From contig NW_019091361.1 in assembly GCF_001949145.1 (NCBI RefSeq), forward strand, positions 2,820,826 through 2,849,462: a DNA stretch of 28,637 bases, in the 5' to 3' direction. This DNA comes from Acanthaster planci (lineage: Eukaryota > Echinodermata > Asteroidea > Valvatida > Acanthasteridae). The position numbers were made by a program, and so were the translations under genes. This document shows positions 19,419-28,637 of the stretch, piece by piece. Numbering within the stretch: the stretch's first letter is position 1; each line of letters begins with the position of its first letter. The notes under the pieces were generated by a model. That model saw only the letters and a list, made by a program, of their open reading frames with translations. It was not told where the DNA came from and did no database searches.

Positions 19419-21990
19419 TTGGTGTGATGTTTCTGATGGATACCTTGCCAACTATATGATTCAGATCAACACGGCCATTTTTTCTTAAAGAATTCTTTAA
19501 ATATCGCCCTGTCAGTCCTGATCATCGACGAGGTGATTGCATTTGCACTTAACTGTTAGAAAGGTACACAACTTACTTGAATTAAAAACTCAAGGATTTA
19601 TAGGGTTGAACTTCTTTCGTTTATCACGTTTACCCCTTCTTGGACTTCATATCATGAATTCGTCTCTCTCATTTTCCCTTCCCAATACATTTATATTCTT
19701 GTCTCCTTGATAAAGCTATCAGAATGGAGGAAAACAGATAAGTGAAATGAATTGAGCTATGTTTCTGCAAGAAATAGAAAAAAGGGGTTGCAATCTCTGT
19801 TCTGCAGGCTTCTCACGAACGCGGTTATTCCTTCAGTACCATTGACCTAAGTGTAAAAAACTTTCTAGTCAGCGCCTGTCAACACGGCGTATGCGCTTCG
19901 AGCGGAACAAAAAAAGGCTTATTTTTTTCTGGTACTCACCGCATGGGCGCGCGTTTATGATGGAGATCAATGGTGCGTTTGAGGCGGCGCATGCTGAGTG
20001 CGCGTAACGAATTTACTCTGTAATGTCTGGTTTTGCCATTGTTACTGTGCAACCAGTGTATGAATTGAATGTGTGTTTCCGATTATGTTTTTACTGTGTT
20101 CCGTTAATTGTTTTTATTCTGAGTATAAATTAATCTACCCCGAAGGTAATGGAATCGTCCAAAAGTTTTAGCCAATCAACTGTTCGTCATTCCCGCGTAA
20201 ACGTAACTCTGCCATTCAGAGAAGGCGTTCGCGAAGTGGGAAAACGCCTTCCCGTCTTAAGCAACAGTATTTTGTTCAGGCCGTGGTAATTGTCAGCACG
20301 CCCATCGTATTATTGTGAATCAAATCATGCTAGTCGATGACGAATAGGTCGCATTGTACAATCGGACACAATTAGAATCTTTGGGTGCATGTTGGAGTTT
20401 TCTTATGTCAGAGAGAGAGAGTCAGGAGTCATTTTTGACTTGCTCGAGAAAGACAGAGGTTTGGAGAGTGACTTGTGATGCAAGACCGGTTTTGACTCCC
20501 TAGCATCAGAAATCTGAGCCAGCAGATTAAGCTTTGTTGTGGATCTGTTTTGACCACTTTGGAAAAGGACGGGTAAATCTGTTTCCGTGAGAATAAGGCA
20601 AACTAGGGCCTAATTCCAGCCACATAGACGTCCGGGTCGGCATTAACGACTTCATGGCAATAGTTCACCTCCCAAGACAGTTGTTCAGCAAATTACCGTA
20701 AGTGTTGTAATATTGATTACTTTCTTGCTTTTAAGTAATCGAAGTAAAAGGCTGCAGATGATGAAGTTTCGTCGTCATTGTAGTAGCAAGACTATTAAGC
20801 TGATCTTGGAGACCGAGGCTGATGATTTTCGAGAAGATCGGAAATTTACATTTATGAAAATAAGGATAATGATATAAGATTTGAGGTAATTTGGAATTGT
20901 GGAGATCGAGGTTGGAAAGGAAACAAATTGGAGCATGCTTGACCGAGTTTTGGGCTGATCTACTGCGGTTTTGTTAGACGCCAGATTCAGGGGGCTACAG
21001 AAACTTCAACAGATGGTGGACCGATTAATTTTGCTATTTCAATAAATTAAAATGGATATCTAATGGAACCTTTCTTTTTTATGATTGATGTGATGATCCC
21101 AGAGTCACTTGATTGACTAATTGAGTATAATTGAGATTTTATGACTTAATCACAGACCTGTAAGTAATTAACTAATTCTGTCAGAAGTAAACTTTCTAAT
21201 ACCATATCGAGCTCGTGTTGTAAACATTGGAATGGAGAATATTGGAATTCCAGAAGACCGTTTGATCTTGTTATTTATTTTGATTGTCGATGCATCCTAT
21301 AGGATCCGGGCTTGCCATTCCTAATTAAGAATAGCCAAATGTCAGAGCCCTGACAGCCATACATATCAGAAGACTAAAAACAACAGATGGGAAGCAAGCC
21401 CGCACGCCATTGCTTGTGCAGAGAATGTTCTCGCCGTGCGTGGACGCGCTAAATAGGTCATGTGAACAGGGCGACATTTATTCTTTTGATATCTATGGCT
21501 GCAATTTACGGACTTGGCGTGCATGCAGGCCGAATACGTGCAAGAACTTAGTTGGAAAACTTAGTACCAGTCTCTCTGTCTTTTGCCGGTGAGGTCGCAC
21601 TTCAACTCGGGGCGGATTATGAGGGTACTGAAGATAATACGTCACGGGCACAATTAAGGCACCCTTCCATATGCACGTCAACAATTTCGCCAAGCGTTGC
21701 CTGTCTGTCAGCACCGCTCCCCGGGCGATTTTGGCGGCCGAGCGCAACGCATACACGTGTTATGTTTATGGAGTCGATTTTTGTGTCCGTGAAAGTGAAA
21801 CGCATGAAAGCATCGTGTACGCAATGCAACCCCAAAACGTACATGTACATAATCTTGGAAAGGCGCCTTTATGTGTATAAAAAGAATTAGTGCGACAATC
21901 AGCGCGTGAACTAACACGCGTGTGTACTCCATTCATTTGCACACTTCCAGTCCACGTCACGTCACACTTTGTGGGGCATGCGTGCTTAGT
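19419..21990. other. Long stretch without a recognised gene
   Basis: No coding region, RNA gene or transposon can be supported. Overlapping open frames on both strands at 21410-22017 are not convincing, since they overlap in several frames and show no domain. A 9-bp hairpin (GAAGGCGTT/AACGCCTTC, 20221-20251) is present. A TATA-like TGTATAAAAAG occurs near 21872. Confidence 0.5.
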
Positions 21991-22437
21991 GTGGGTCACT
22001 CCATGCGAGCCCAACACACCTTTTGACCTTAGGTCTTCAGATTTTGATAAAAATTGATGTACTTGTAGACATCAATGATTAATAAATACACGCCAATTTT
22101 TAGTGGAATCCGCTCTTCCATGTGGTCAGGGCAGGTCAAGAAATGGACAGTTTTCACTTTAAAAAATCCACCCATTTGGTAAAAATAACACAACCCTCTC
22201 ATTGTTTATCAAATATATGCAAATTTGGTATCAAAATAATCAGAAGGACATGCTCTTTTCACTGATGTTGTGGAAATGTAGCTTTGTGAATCAAATATCA
22301 AGATGACCTTTGGCAGGCATCTGTGACCTTTGACCGTATTTTAAAAATAAAGTATCTTTTTGCATTTTTTACCAACTGTTTTTGAAAGTATGGTTTCTGC
22401 TCTAGAAGAATCCGATTAAATCTTTTTAAGTTTTCAA
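21991..22437 (+). repeat. Left arm of a long, diverged inverted repeat
   Basis: Reads as a diverged reverse complement of 27505-27900. Best-kept blocks are GGGTCAYTCCAT, CCAACACACCTTTTGACCTTA followed by GTCTTC, GCTCTTCCRTGTGG, AATTTGGTWTCAAAATAAT and TAAAGTATC. The retrotransposon at 22746-26622 lies between the arms. The arms may be terminal inverted repeats of an older DNA element, or two insertions of one repeat in opposite orientation. Confidence 0.65.
22324..22335 (-). promoter_or_regulatory. DR1-like nuclear receptor site
   Basis: TGACCTTTGACC reads on the minus strand as GGTCA-A-AGGTCA, a direct repeat with one-base spacing of the kind bound by HNF4 and RXR-type receptors. A further TGACCT half-site lies just upstream, near 22303. 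It sits inside the repeat arm, so function is unproven. Confidence 0.3.
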
Positions 22438-22745
22438 CACTGAATAGGAGTAGGAGTAACGCCGATTGTCTCAAGAGCCTGATTTACTGATGAAAGTGAT
22501 GCTGTAGCAGCCACATCCTGAATGGGCGTTTGTAATGAGTAGCTTGACTAATTGATTATTCATCAACTGCAGAGGAATCGGTACCGTACTTGAAAACATT
22601 TGAAGTTCAGAAACAACATGCACTGCTGTATTCTTAGAATTGATGAACGACAATTCCGGCAGAGTTTCTGTCCAGGTATAAGGCCATGGTGTCCATATGT
22701 TTCCGATTAATGTAATGTTATCTCACGCAACCCTTTGGAAAGTAC

Positions 22746-22865
22746 TGTGGCAGGACAACGGACACCTCTTGTGGCGGACCCAGTAGACCGGCCTGATCGA
22801 AGATGGAATTGACCTGGCCTAACCCCACAAATATATTTATTAACCTTGCGCAAGGATGAGCGGCT
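22746..22865 (-). repeat. 3' LTR remnant
   Basis: Aligns with 25775-25894 and 28385-28504, sharing GAATTGACCTGG, CTAACCCCACAAATATAT and GATGAGCGGCT. It is the element-terminal end (minus-strand 3' end) and abuts protease-region coding sequence at 22866. Confidence 0.9.
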
Positions 22866-23530
22866 ACTGTGCCAACAGCCGTCCCCTTCCGAAGAACCCA
22901 TTTCTCTCTATTTGGATTTAAAATCCGTAGAGGAAGAACCTCCGCCTTCGACTGGACCATTGTTCTGGCTAGCATTAGATCTCACTCAGCCAATATACCT
23001 CCACTTTCCACAGGCTCAGTGCTTGCCGGCTGATCAGCTGCCTTACAGGTAGTCGGTGCCTCGCCACGCACAACAGCCTCATGGCCTGCCGGAATTTAAA
23101 TGGTTTCGGCGACTAGCACCCTTCCAATGAACAGCTCTCCGGTACTGCTTTACACTTCAGCCGCTCACCATTCAGTCTTAATTTGAGACTCTGGAAATCT
23201 AGGTTTCCACCACTAGGCAACAAGAAGTCCATACCCAATAAACCGTCATATTTGTTTGACATCGGCAAATATTACTTGCACTGGGTATATTGTTTTACCC
23301 AGTTGACTGCCATCAACCTGTCGAATGTTGGTGCTCTCCATGTCCAACACAGGCCTCCGTTCTTTGGTCATTTCATGGTAGACTCGACTACTGACCAATG
23401 TGTCTGTAGACCCTGAGTCCACCAAGAACCTACAGTTTGCCCCTCGCACAACACCATCAATAAACAACCCGTATCTAGGTCCAACACAAAAATAGGTTGA
23501 GTGCCTATAGAAGGATCCCAATACGACGCT
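22866..23530 (-). pseudogene. Retropepsin-type aspartic protease region of pol, degenerate
   Basis: On the minus strand a frame from about 23521 shows a retropepsin active site, FLVDSGSTDTLVS. After a frame change comes LLGMDFL, the second conserved protease block of Ty3/gypsy elements. The region continues to LPLRILNPNREKWVLRKGTA (22866-22975 area), matching the segment that normally separates protease from reverse transcriptase. Then it runs straight into LTR sequence. Several stops and frameshifts are present. In a living element this enzyme would cut the Gag-Pol polyprotein, but here it cannot be made. Confidence 0.8.
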
Positions 23531-24059
23531 TTTAGCGTCGATCTGCGCACTTCCGCGTTTGAAAACGAGGCTGTATGTGTTAGTTTCAATTCTTAATACG
23601 ATCAGACTATTGAAAATAAGGAGTCAAGACACAAATACATAAAGGTATGTTAAATTCAGACTTTTCAGGCTGCAAATTTTTATGGAAGAGTCTTTCAGGA
23701 TGACTCGACACGTAAAATCAAAAGAAACAACGACAATTTACCGCAAACTAACGTACGTGCGATGGTCGTGTATCTTGTGCAGTGGGCGTGGTTTAAATTG
23801 AAGTGGTGTCACACTTACGAACGGGCTACTGTATGTACTGTGTTGACTCCGCGGGCGGGCGCGCGCGATGAAGTTCAACACAGAGAGCCTTGGTTTCGAT
23901 GGAGATATGCGCAGACGGCGCTAATGTGAAATTCCTCTTTTGGGTCGATCTCCGCCTTCTGATTTCTGCCTTCTTCTATCTTCGGTTGTTTCTGGTTTGG
24001 ACCCCCTGTGGAACATCCAGCCTTCCCGCGGGCCCTTCGGTCGGCTGGCTGGCATTTCC

Positions 24060-25625
24060 CTGCTCCTTCCTTTGGTTGCCACGTTTAGGGCATTTCCGAG
24101 AGAAATGACCAATCTCACCACACTTCTAACACTTCGACTCACTGGGCTTCTTTTTCCCAGGCTGTGGTGACAGCCTATGAGGAGAATTTAGCCTGTTCAC
24201 CTAGATTTAGACCTATTTGGCGAGTCCTGTAAGTAGCTCAACCACTTGGTCTATCTTCTTTGATTGATGACTACAACTTTCCTCCAGCTTCTGAAGACGA
24301 TGTTCCATGTCTGAATCAATTGCCCTCGCAAACTTTGCGGGCTTTTTTCAGATTTCCTCTCCGCCTCAATCTTTACAAAAAATTCGGTCTCCGGGGCGGC
24401 CTGTATTGCTTCATCCAATGTTCCCGGACGAACGTGATGTATGCCTTCCGTCACGGCCTGACTACCAACCGCGTCAACGAAGTGGTTTTTCCTAAGGCGC
24501 TCTCGTGCCTCTTCAGGGATAAGCCTTCACCGTGAGATCACGGACTGCTTGGCTCAACTCCTGTAGAGTTTCTTTAGGCCCCTGTCGCCTTTTTTTCAAC
24601 TCGACAAGATAATTCTCGGCCTTATGACCAGGACCGAATCTCCTCTTCAACACCTTGACGAGTTCACTGTAAGTGAACTGTTTCGAGCCATTACCAAGAC
24701 TTCGCAGGGCATCACCCTGGAGACCAGCAGCCAGGAATTCAGCTGCCTATTCCTCACTCCACAAATTCACCTTCCTGTGTGCCTCAAAATGTCGGTAATA
24801 ATCGTTCCACAGAACTTTAATACCATTGTATCGCTCGGGAGTAATTATAGGCCTGCCAGGCTTACCTGGAAGTTTACCAGAAACCTCACCACAGACAACC
24901 AGTGACTCCTTCTTGAGTGACTAAGGTCCCTCTCCGGGCGAATCAACCTCACCACCAAAAACTGTATGTCTTCACCACTTTTGGAGTTGTGACAAAACTA
25001 TTAAAGCAAGTCACAATGTAACCCTTGTTCCCTTCAACCATCATCTTCATTGTTCGCAAAGGGACTCGTGCAAGGGCTAACTACTGGTGTTGGGGTTAAC
25101 CCCATCTGACATATACTCCCACGCTCCCCTGCCCCCCCTCCCCCTTGGAACCAATTCAGGTGATGTACCAATATTGGAAAGATCTCGTGCCTTCAATGAG
25201 GCATACTTGGGAGGTATCCTCTGGCAACTTCCAGCCTACTTCCGACTCGACTTTCACACGAGGTATATCCCTGCCCTTAGGTGTATATGCCTCACTTACA
25301 ATCTCAGAGTGTGACCTTTTTCTAACAGCCTCTAGCTCAGCGGAGAGATGATCCTTTTCCCACTTGAGCTACTGAACTTCCATTCTGGAGAGGTTCAGGT
25401 CATCAAGGACAGAATCCTTGTCATCCTCTTTCCTAGAGGTGACCCCACAGCCCTTACTACTACTGTTTCGTATTCGTTTGTGCTAGTGCTCCTCTGAGCT
25501 AGCAGCCAACGAATTCCCCTTTTTTGTTGTTGGACCACGAGCCAAATCCAACAGAGAACCACAAGGACCAGGGCAATGCAGAACAGGCCAAGGACAATGA
25601 CTACAATTGACCATCCGTCCAGCAT
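24060..25625 (-). pseudogene. gag relic with N-terminal membrane segment, coiled coil and zinc knuckle
   Basis: Read on the minus strand from an ATG at 25625, about 135 bp after the primer-binding site. Residues 6-31 are strongly hydrophobic (SIVVIVLGLFCIALVLVVLC and on) and are followed by basic QQQKRG. A charged, coiled-coil-like stretch with LKWEKDHLSAELEAVRKR comes next. The capsid-like middle (24250-24900) shows VLWNDYYRHFEAHRK, LKKRRQGPKETLQELSQAV and LRKNHFVDAVG, typical of Ty3/gypsy Gag. A CX2CX4HX4C zinc knuckle lies at 24090-24131 with a TAG codon (24126-24128) just after its first Cys. Several other stops and frame breaks occur, so the protein cannot be made intact. Gag would package element RNA. 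Confidence 0.75.
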
Positions 25626-25761
25626 AACACAGCGTGACCTTGTAACAATTAGGCCTAATCCTCTTTGAGGTTTAGTGCGAGACTTTTCGGCAAGAATTTC
25701 CCTTATACTATTACTCTCTACAACTAGTTAAAACCACAACAAATCAAACCTAAGCATATAA

Positions 25762-25773
25762 CTTCTGACACCA
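25762..25773 (-). promoter_or_regulatory. Primer-binding site, tRNA-Leu type
   Basis: Minus-strand TGGTGTCAGAAG lies one base inside the 5' LTR end. It is complementary to the CTTCTGACACCA 3' end of leucine tRNA with CCA added. Complementarity ends after 12 bases. It fixes the element's minus-strand orientation. Confidence 0.8.
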
Positions 25774-25774
25774 T

Positions 25775-26622
25775 TGTGGCGGGACAACTGACACCTCTTG
25801 TTGCAAACCCCATAGACCGGCCTAATCGGAGATGGAATTGACCTGGACTAACCCCACAAATATATCTATTAACCTTGCGCAAAGGATGAGCGGCTGCCCA
25901 GGCACAGGGGGCGGGGGGGATATCAGCTAAGTAACGGGGGAAAAAGCCTAGGAGCAGTTTATTGGGTGGACGTTTACCACCACTTATGAAAGACAGGATC
26001 TATCTGGCAACAGAGCAATTAAATACAGGGAAACCTAAATAACCTTCACAATGATACGGGGTTTCAAGGACAACAAATTAGTGCAATAGGTTTATTACAA
26101 CAAATTAGTGCAATAGGTTTATTACAGATATAAATCAACGAGATATATATCAAGACACAAGGTTTATCTGTATAATACACCTCACAAGGCAACTCAACAT
26201 GCCTCACGTTATAAACCTAATCACCTTGCAACTCTAACATAAGCTAGACCACTACGAACGGTACACACTACTAGTAAGCAGTGATAATCTACGTGGAATG
26301 TTAATCAAGGGATAATAACCCTCACTATCCAGGGTCACTTAATCCAAGGGATAATAATAACCCTTACAGGAACCAAAGCACTCTAGGCAACCCAGTTCAA
26401 TGATACCCGGATCGCAACGCAGCCGTCACCCCACCTATGGTGTTCACAGACGGCAAGCAATTCGCAACGAATCAGCGTACCACGAGCTCCTAGCCAAGGG
26501 TTAACAACCTACGCTCTAGACTGTTCCCACACTAGCCAAGACCCAATAAACAGTTCATTACTACATGTACTACTCCACCTTCCAGTCGATTCAACGCAGC
26601 GCTCTCCGGTTCAGCGTCCACA
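25775..26622 (-). repeat. 5' LTR
   Basis: Plus-strand TGTGGCGGG at 25775 and CGTCCACA ending at 26622 give TGTGG...CCACA terminal inverted repeats for an 848-bp LTR, next to the GTAC duplication. The first 120 bp align with the 3' LTR remnant and with the LTR at 28385. The distal border rests on the matching duplication and inverted ends. A less likely alternative is CACTACA at 26857. Confidence 0.75.
26071..26124. repeat. Exact 2 x 27-bp tandem duplication in the LTR
   Basis: The 27-bp unit beginning CAACAAATTAGTGCAATAGG is repeated without a mismatch at 26071-26097 and 26098-26124, a recent slippage-type duplication within U3/R. Confidence 0.95.
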
Positions 26623-26626
26623 GTAC

Positions 26627-27504
26627 CTCACACAGTCACAGCACATACACTACGTTCTATGCAATGCTGCCACAACACGACCTTCCCGTGAACTAACGTC
26701 TGCAATGACCGTTCTCCAACAGCGAACCAACAGTACACGCCCCAAGCACGCCACAAGCGCCCAAACCGAGTGCTCTACAACACCGCTGATTGGTCAACGC
26801 ATACATTAATAATTAATGACTTAAACTGGCATCCATGCCTACCCCTGTTTCACTACAATATCTTGCCACTGTGTTGATGAAGAGGATCACAGCATTTCTG
26901 CTGATTCACAGAATACATATTTTGTAATCGTTTATAGTGTAATTTGCAGATACTGGTTACTGTTTCACAACCTGATCTAAGAGGTAGACACAGTAATTCA
27001 TCGTCACTTGGATGCAGGTAGTGTTCAATGTCATCAGAACAAGCCTCGCTGAGGCACTTTCCCACTTAACACTGGGATATTGGTTTACCGCGTCCAAAAA
27101 CAAGACTATTGAGTTGGTCGCTAAAATCAGCAAGGAAGGATGTTCACTAGTCTTCACTGGTTTACAAGTACAAGTGACCAAACAAAACAAAATTCTTACG
27201 TGCTGTTGACGGTCTAGCTGTAGACTTCCCATGTGCCAGGGGTATATATTTTGTGTGAGGTTGGACGCCCTCATGTGTTACATTTTGTCCATTAAGTACC
27301 AAAGCACAACACTTCATCAGAGCTCAACTCAATTCTGTTACAGAATACTAATGAAATAGCCTCTTCATACAAAAAATACCTTCTGTTGCCCTGTATTCTA
27401 TACGAAATTCATCAATTATTTTGTTATTGTTTGAAAAAGGGGCCAAATGTTTCCGGGAATTTTCACTGTTGTGTGGACTAAAAATAGCAACAAATTGCCT
27501 AATT
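26627..27504. other. Flank inside the inverted repeat, no gene recognised
   Basis: DNA between the 5' LTR and the right inverted arm. 26627-26857 is C/A-rich like the LTR and contains an inverted CCAAT box (GATTGG, near 26789) followed by AT-rich sequence. Open frames 26853-27274 overlap on both strands and show no domain. Confidence 0.4.
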
Positions 27505-27900
27505 TTAAAGATACAAGAAAGATTTAAAAAGATTCCAATAGGAAAGGAAACACACTATAAAAATAATTAAATTCATCAATTTTCTGAATGATACTTTACT
27601 TTTAAAATGAGGTCTAATCAGCACTGTTGATTAGAGCAAGTTAATTATTTTGAAACCAAATTTAAAAGTATTTGGTGAACGATAACGTAGTTGTCATGCA
27701 ATATTTCTTCAAGGGTGGTGCTTTTAGCTAAAATTGGCCATTTTTTTCGAACTCCGCACTAAAGTATCCACACGGAAGAGCAGATCGCGTCAAAATCGGT
27801 GTGTTTTTATTGCTCATCGATACCAACAAGCACAGCATTTTTATTAACATCGGAAGACTTAAGGTCAAAAGGTGTGTTGGTCTGATATGGAATGACCCGT
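27505..27900 (-). repeat. Right arm of the long, diverged inverted repeat
   Basis: Reverse complement partner of 21991-22437. The most conserved block is plus-strand TAAGGTCAAAAGGTGTGTTGG (27861-27881), matched at 22010-22030. Removing the retrotransposon leaves about 1.2 kb between the arms. Confidence 0.65.
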
Positions 27901-28384
27901 ATATCATTTGCAGAGGGCTGTGCGCAGTTTATTGTGCTGCGAGTTGGCGTAGTGACAGGATCGTTGGACGGCAGTACCTGGGGGCTCTGCGTACACACAA
28001 GTGGAACGATCGGTAGGTTTATTACAGGCGTTTTTCTAGTTCCAGATCACTTCTTGAAATGCAAACTGTTCTGTCTTAATTGTTCTTTAATACAACATTC
28101 TAAAACAAGTTCTGTTTGAAAGGTAAAAAGTAAGCTTCTTCTTGTACAAAAAAATTTCTTCTCGGAAAATTTCTAAGAAAAGGTATTTTGGCTAAACTTC
28201 TGCTTCAAACCGTGCGGTTTGACGGTTTTCCTCCAAACAAAATCAAAAGCTCGAGCCTAATTTTGCTTGCTTTCGGAGGCAATTCTGACTGTAAGTTCGG
28301 ACGTTGTGTATTTCTTTTAACATACTCGTAGACACCTGCATGTATTTCCTTTTGAAAGAAGTGGATGGTGTGAGGTTTTACTAT

Positions 28385-28637
28385 TGTGACGGGACAACGG
28401 ACACCTTTTTGTGGCGGACCAGCAGACTGGCCTGAGCAGAGATAGAATTGACCTGGCCTAACCCCACAAATATATTTATTTAACCTTACGCAAGAATGAG
28501 CGGCTATCCAAACGCAAGGGGGAATATCAGTTAACCAACGGTGGACTATGCCTCAGGGGCTGTTCGTTTGGTGGAAGTTTACCACCGCTCTGCGATTGAG
28601 TAATTGATTCCCATGTCAATAAAGATGACCATAAATG
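28385..28637 (-). repeat. Second LTR of the same family, cut by the window end
   Basis: Starts TGTGACGGGACAACGG and aligns with 25775 onward through GATGAGCGGCT and GTTTACCACC (to about 28588), then diverges. No primer-binding site lies on its low-coordinate side, so it is a solo LTR or the 3' LTR of another minus-strand element that continues past the window. Confidence 0.8.

Larger units (their letters stand above)
22742..26626 (-). mobile_element. Ty3/gypsy-like LTR retrotransposon, internally deleted
   Basis: Bounded by GTAC at 22742-22745 and 26623-26626, read as a 4-bp target-site duplication. Going along the minus strand it has a full 5' LTR (25775-26622), a tRNA-Leu-type primer-binding site, a gag relic, a protease relic, and only the last 120 bp of the 3' LTR (22746-22865). 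Reverse transcriptase, RNase H, integrase, the polypurine tract and the start of the 3' LTR have been removed by one deletion ending at 22865/22866. The two LTRs differ at about 12 of 120 aligned positions, so the insertion is old. Confidence 0.85.

Noticed and set aside
20221-20251. Hairpin GAAGGCGTT/AACGCCTTC as a structured RNA
   Set aside because: An isolated 9-bp stem without further pairing; expected by chance in this length.
21410-22017. Several overlapping open frames on both strands
   Set aside because: They compete in multiple frames, match no family I recognise, and the right part enters a repeat arm.
24260-24905. Plus-strand frames over the gag region
   Set aside because: The minus strand carries clear Gag features, so the plus-strand frames are shadows of it.
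26627-26857. Extending the 5' LTR to CACTACA at 26857
   Set aside because: Composition fits, but the sequence following it does not match the GTAC next to the other LTR, and its end is a poorer match to TGTGG/CCACA than the end at 26622.
26853-27274. Coding region between the 5' LTR and the right inverted arm
   Set aside because: Frames overlap on both strands, lack domains, and no splice-consistent extension was seen.

Overview
This window is non-coding-rich, AT-leaning nuclear DNA from an animal. It has a gene split by canonical GT-AG introns, a tRNA-derived SINE, an LTR retrotransposon, foldback elements, and relics of large DNA elements. The mix of a Polinton-type DNA polymerase relic, a RecQ-type helicase relic and rhodopsin-type receptor pseudogenes suits a marine invertebrate, perhaps a deuterostome such as an echinoderm or hemichordate. 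I cannot fix the species.

Layout: (1) 1-1664, no gene seen. (2) 1665-5461, minus strand: one five-exon papain-family (cathepsin L-like) gene. Its reading frame is intact across all four introns (324 residues), but Ala stands where the catalytic Cys should be. A small foldback repeat sits in intron 2. (3) 6822-8400: a repeated block ending in a dead seven-transmembrane receptor (copy A), fused at 8401 to a decayed protein-primed type-B DNA polymerase (8401-9903). (4) 9904-12521, nothing recognised. (5) 12522-19060: a second copy of the same block (copy B), split by about 5 kb. The intervening DNA has clusters of an ACTAATTA-type motif at both ends and holds a foldback element, a RecQ-type helicase fragment and a 3 x ~120-bp tandem array. 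(6) 19160-19418, a tRNA-derived SINE. (7) 21991-27900: two diverged inverted arms enclosing a minus-strand Ty3/gypsy-like retrotransposon (22746-26622, flanked by GTAC duplications). That element keeps gag and protease relics but has lost reverse transcriptase, RNase H and integrase. (8) 28385-28637: another LTR of the same family, cut by the window end.

The only gene that looks functional is the cathepsin-like one. Everything else recognisable is mobile DNA or pseudogene. The best leads are the catalytically dead but frame-intact cathepsin, the split repeat block carrying receptor, polymerase and helicase relics, and a retrotransposon whose Gag appears to begin with a membrane-spanning segment.
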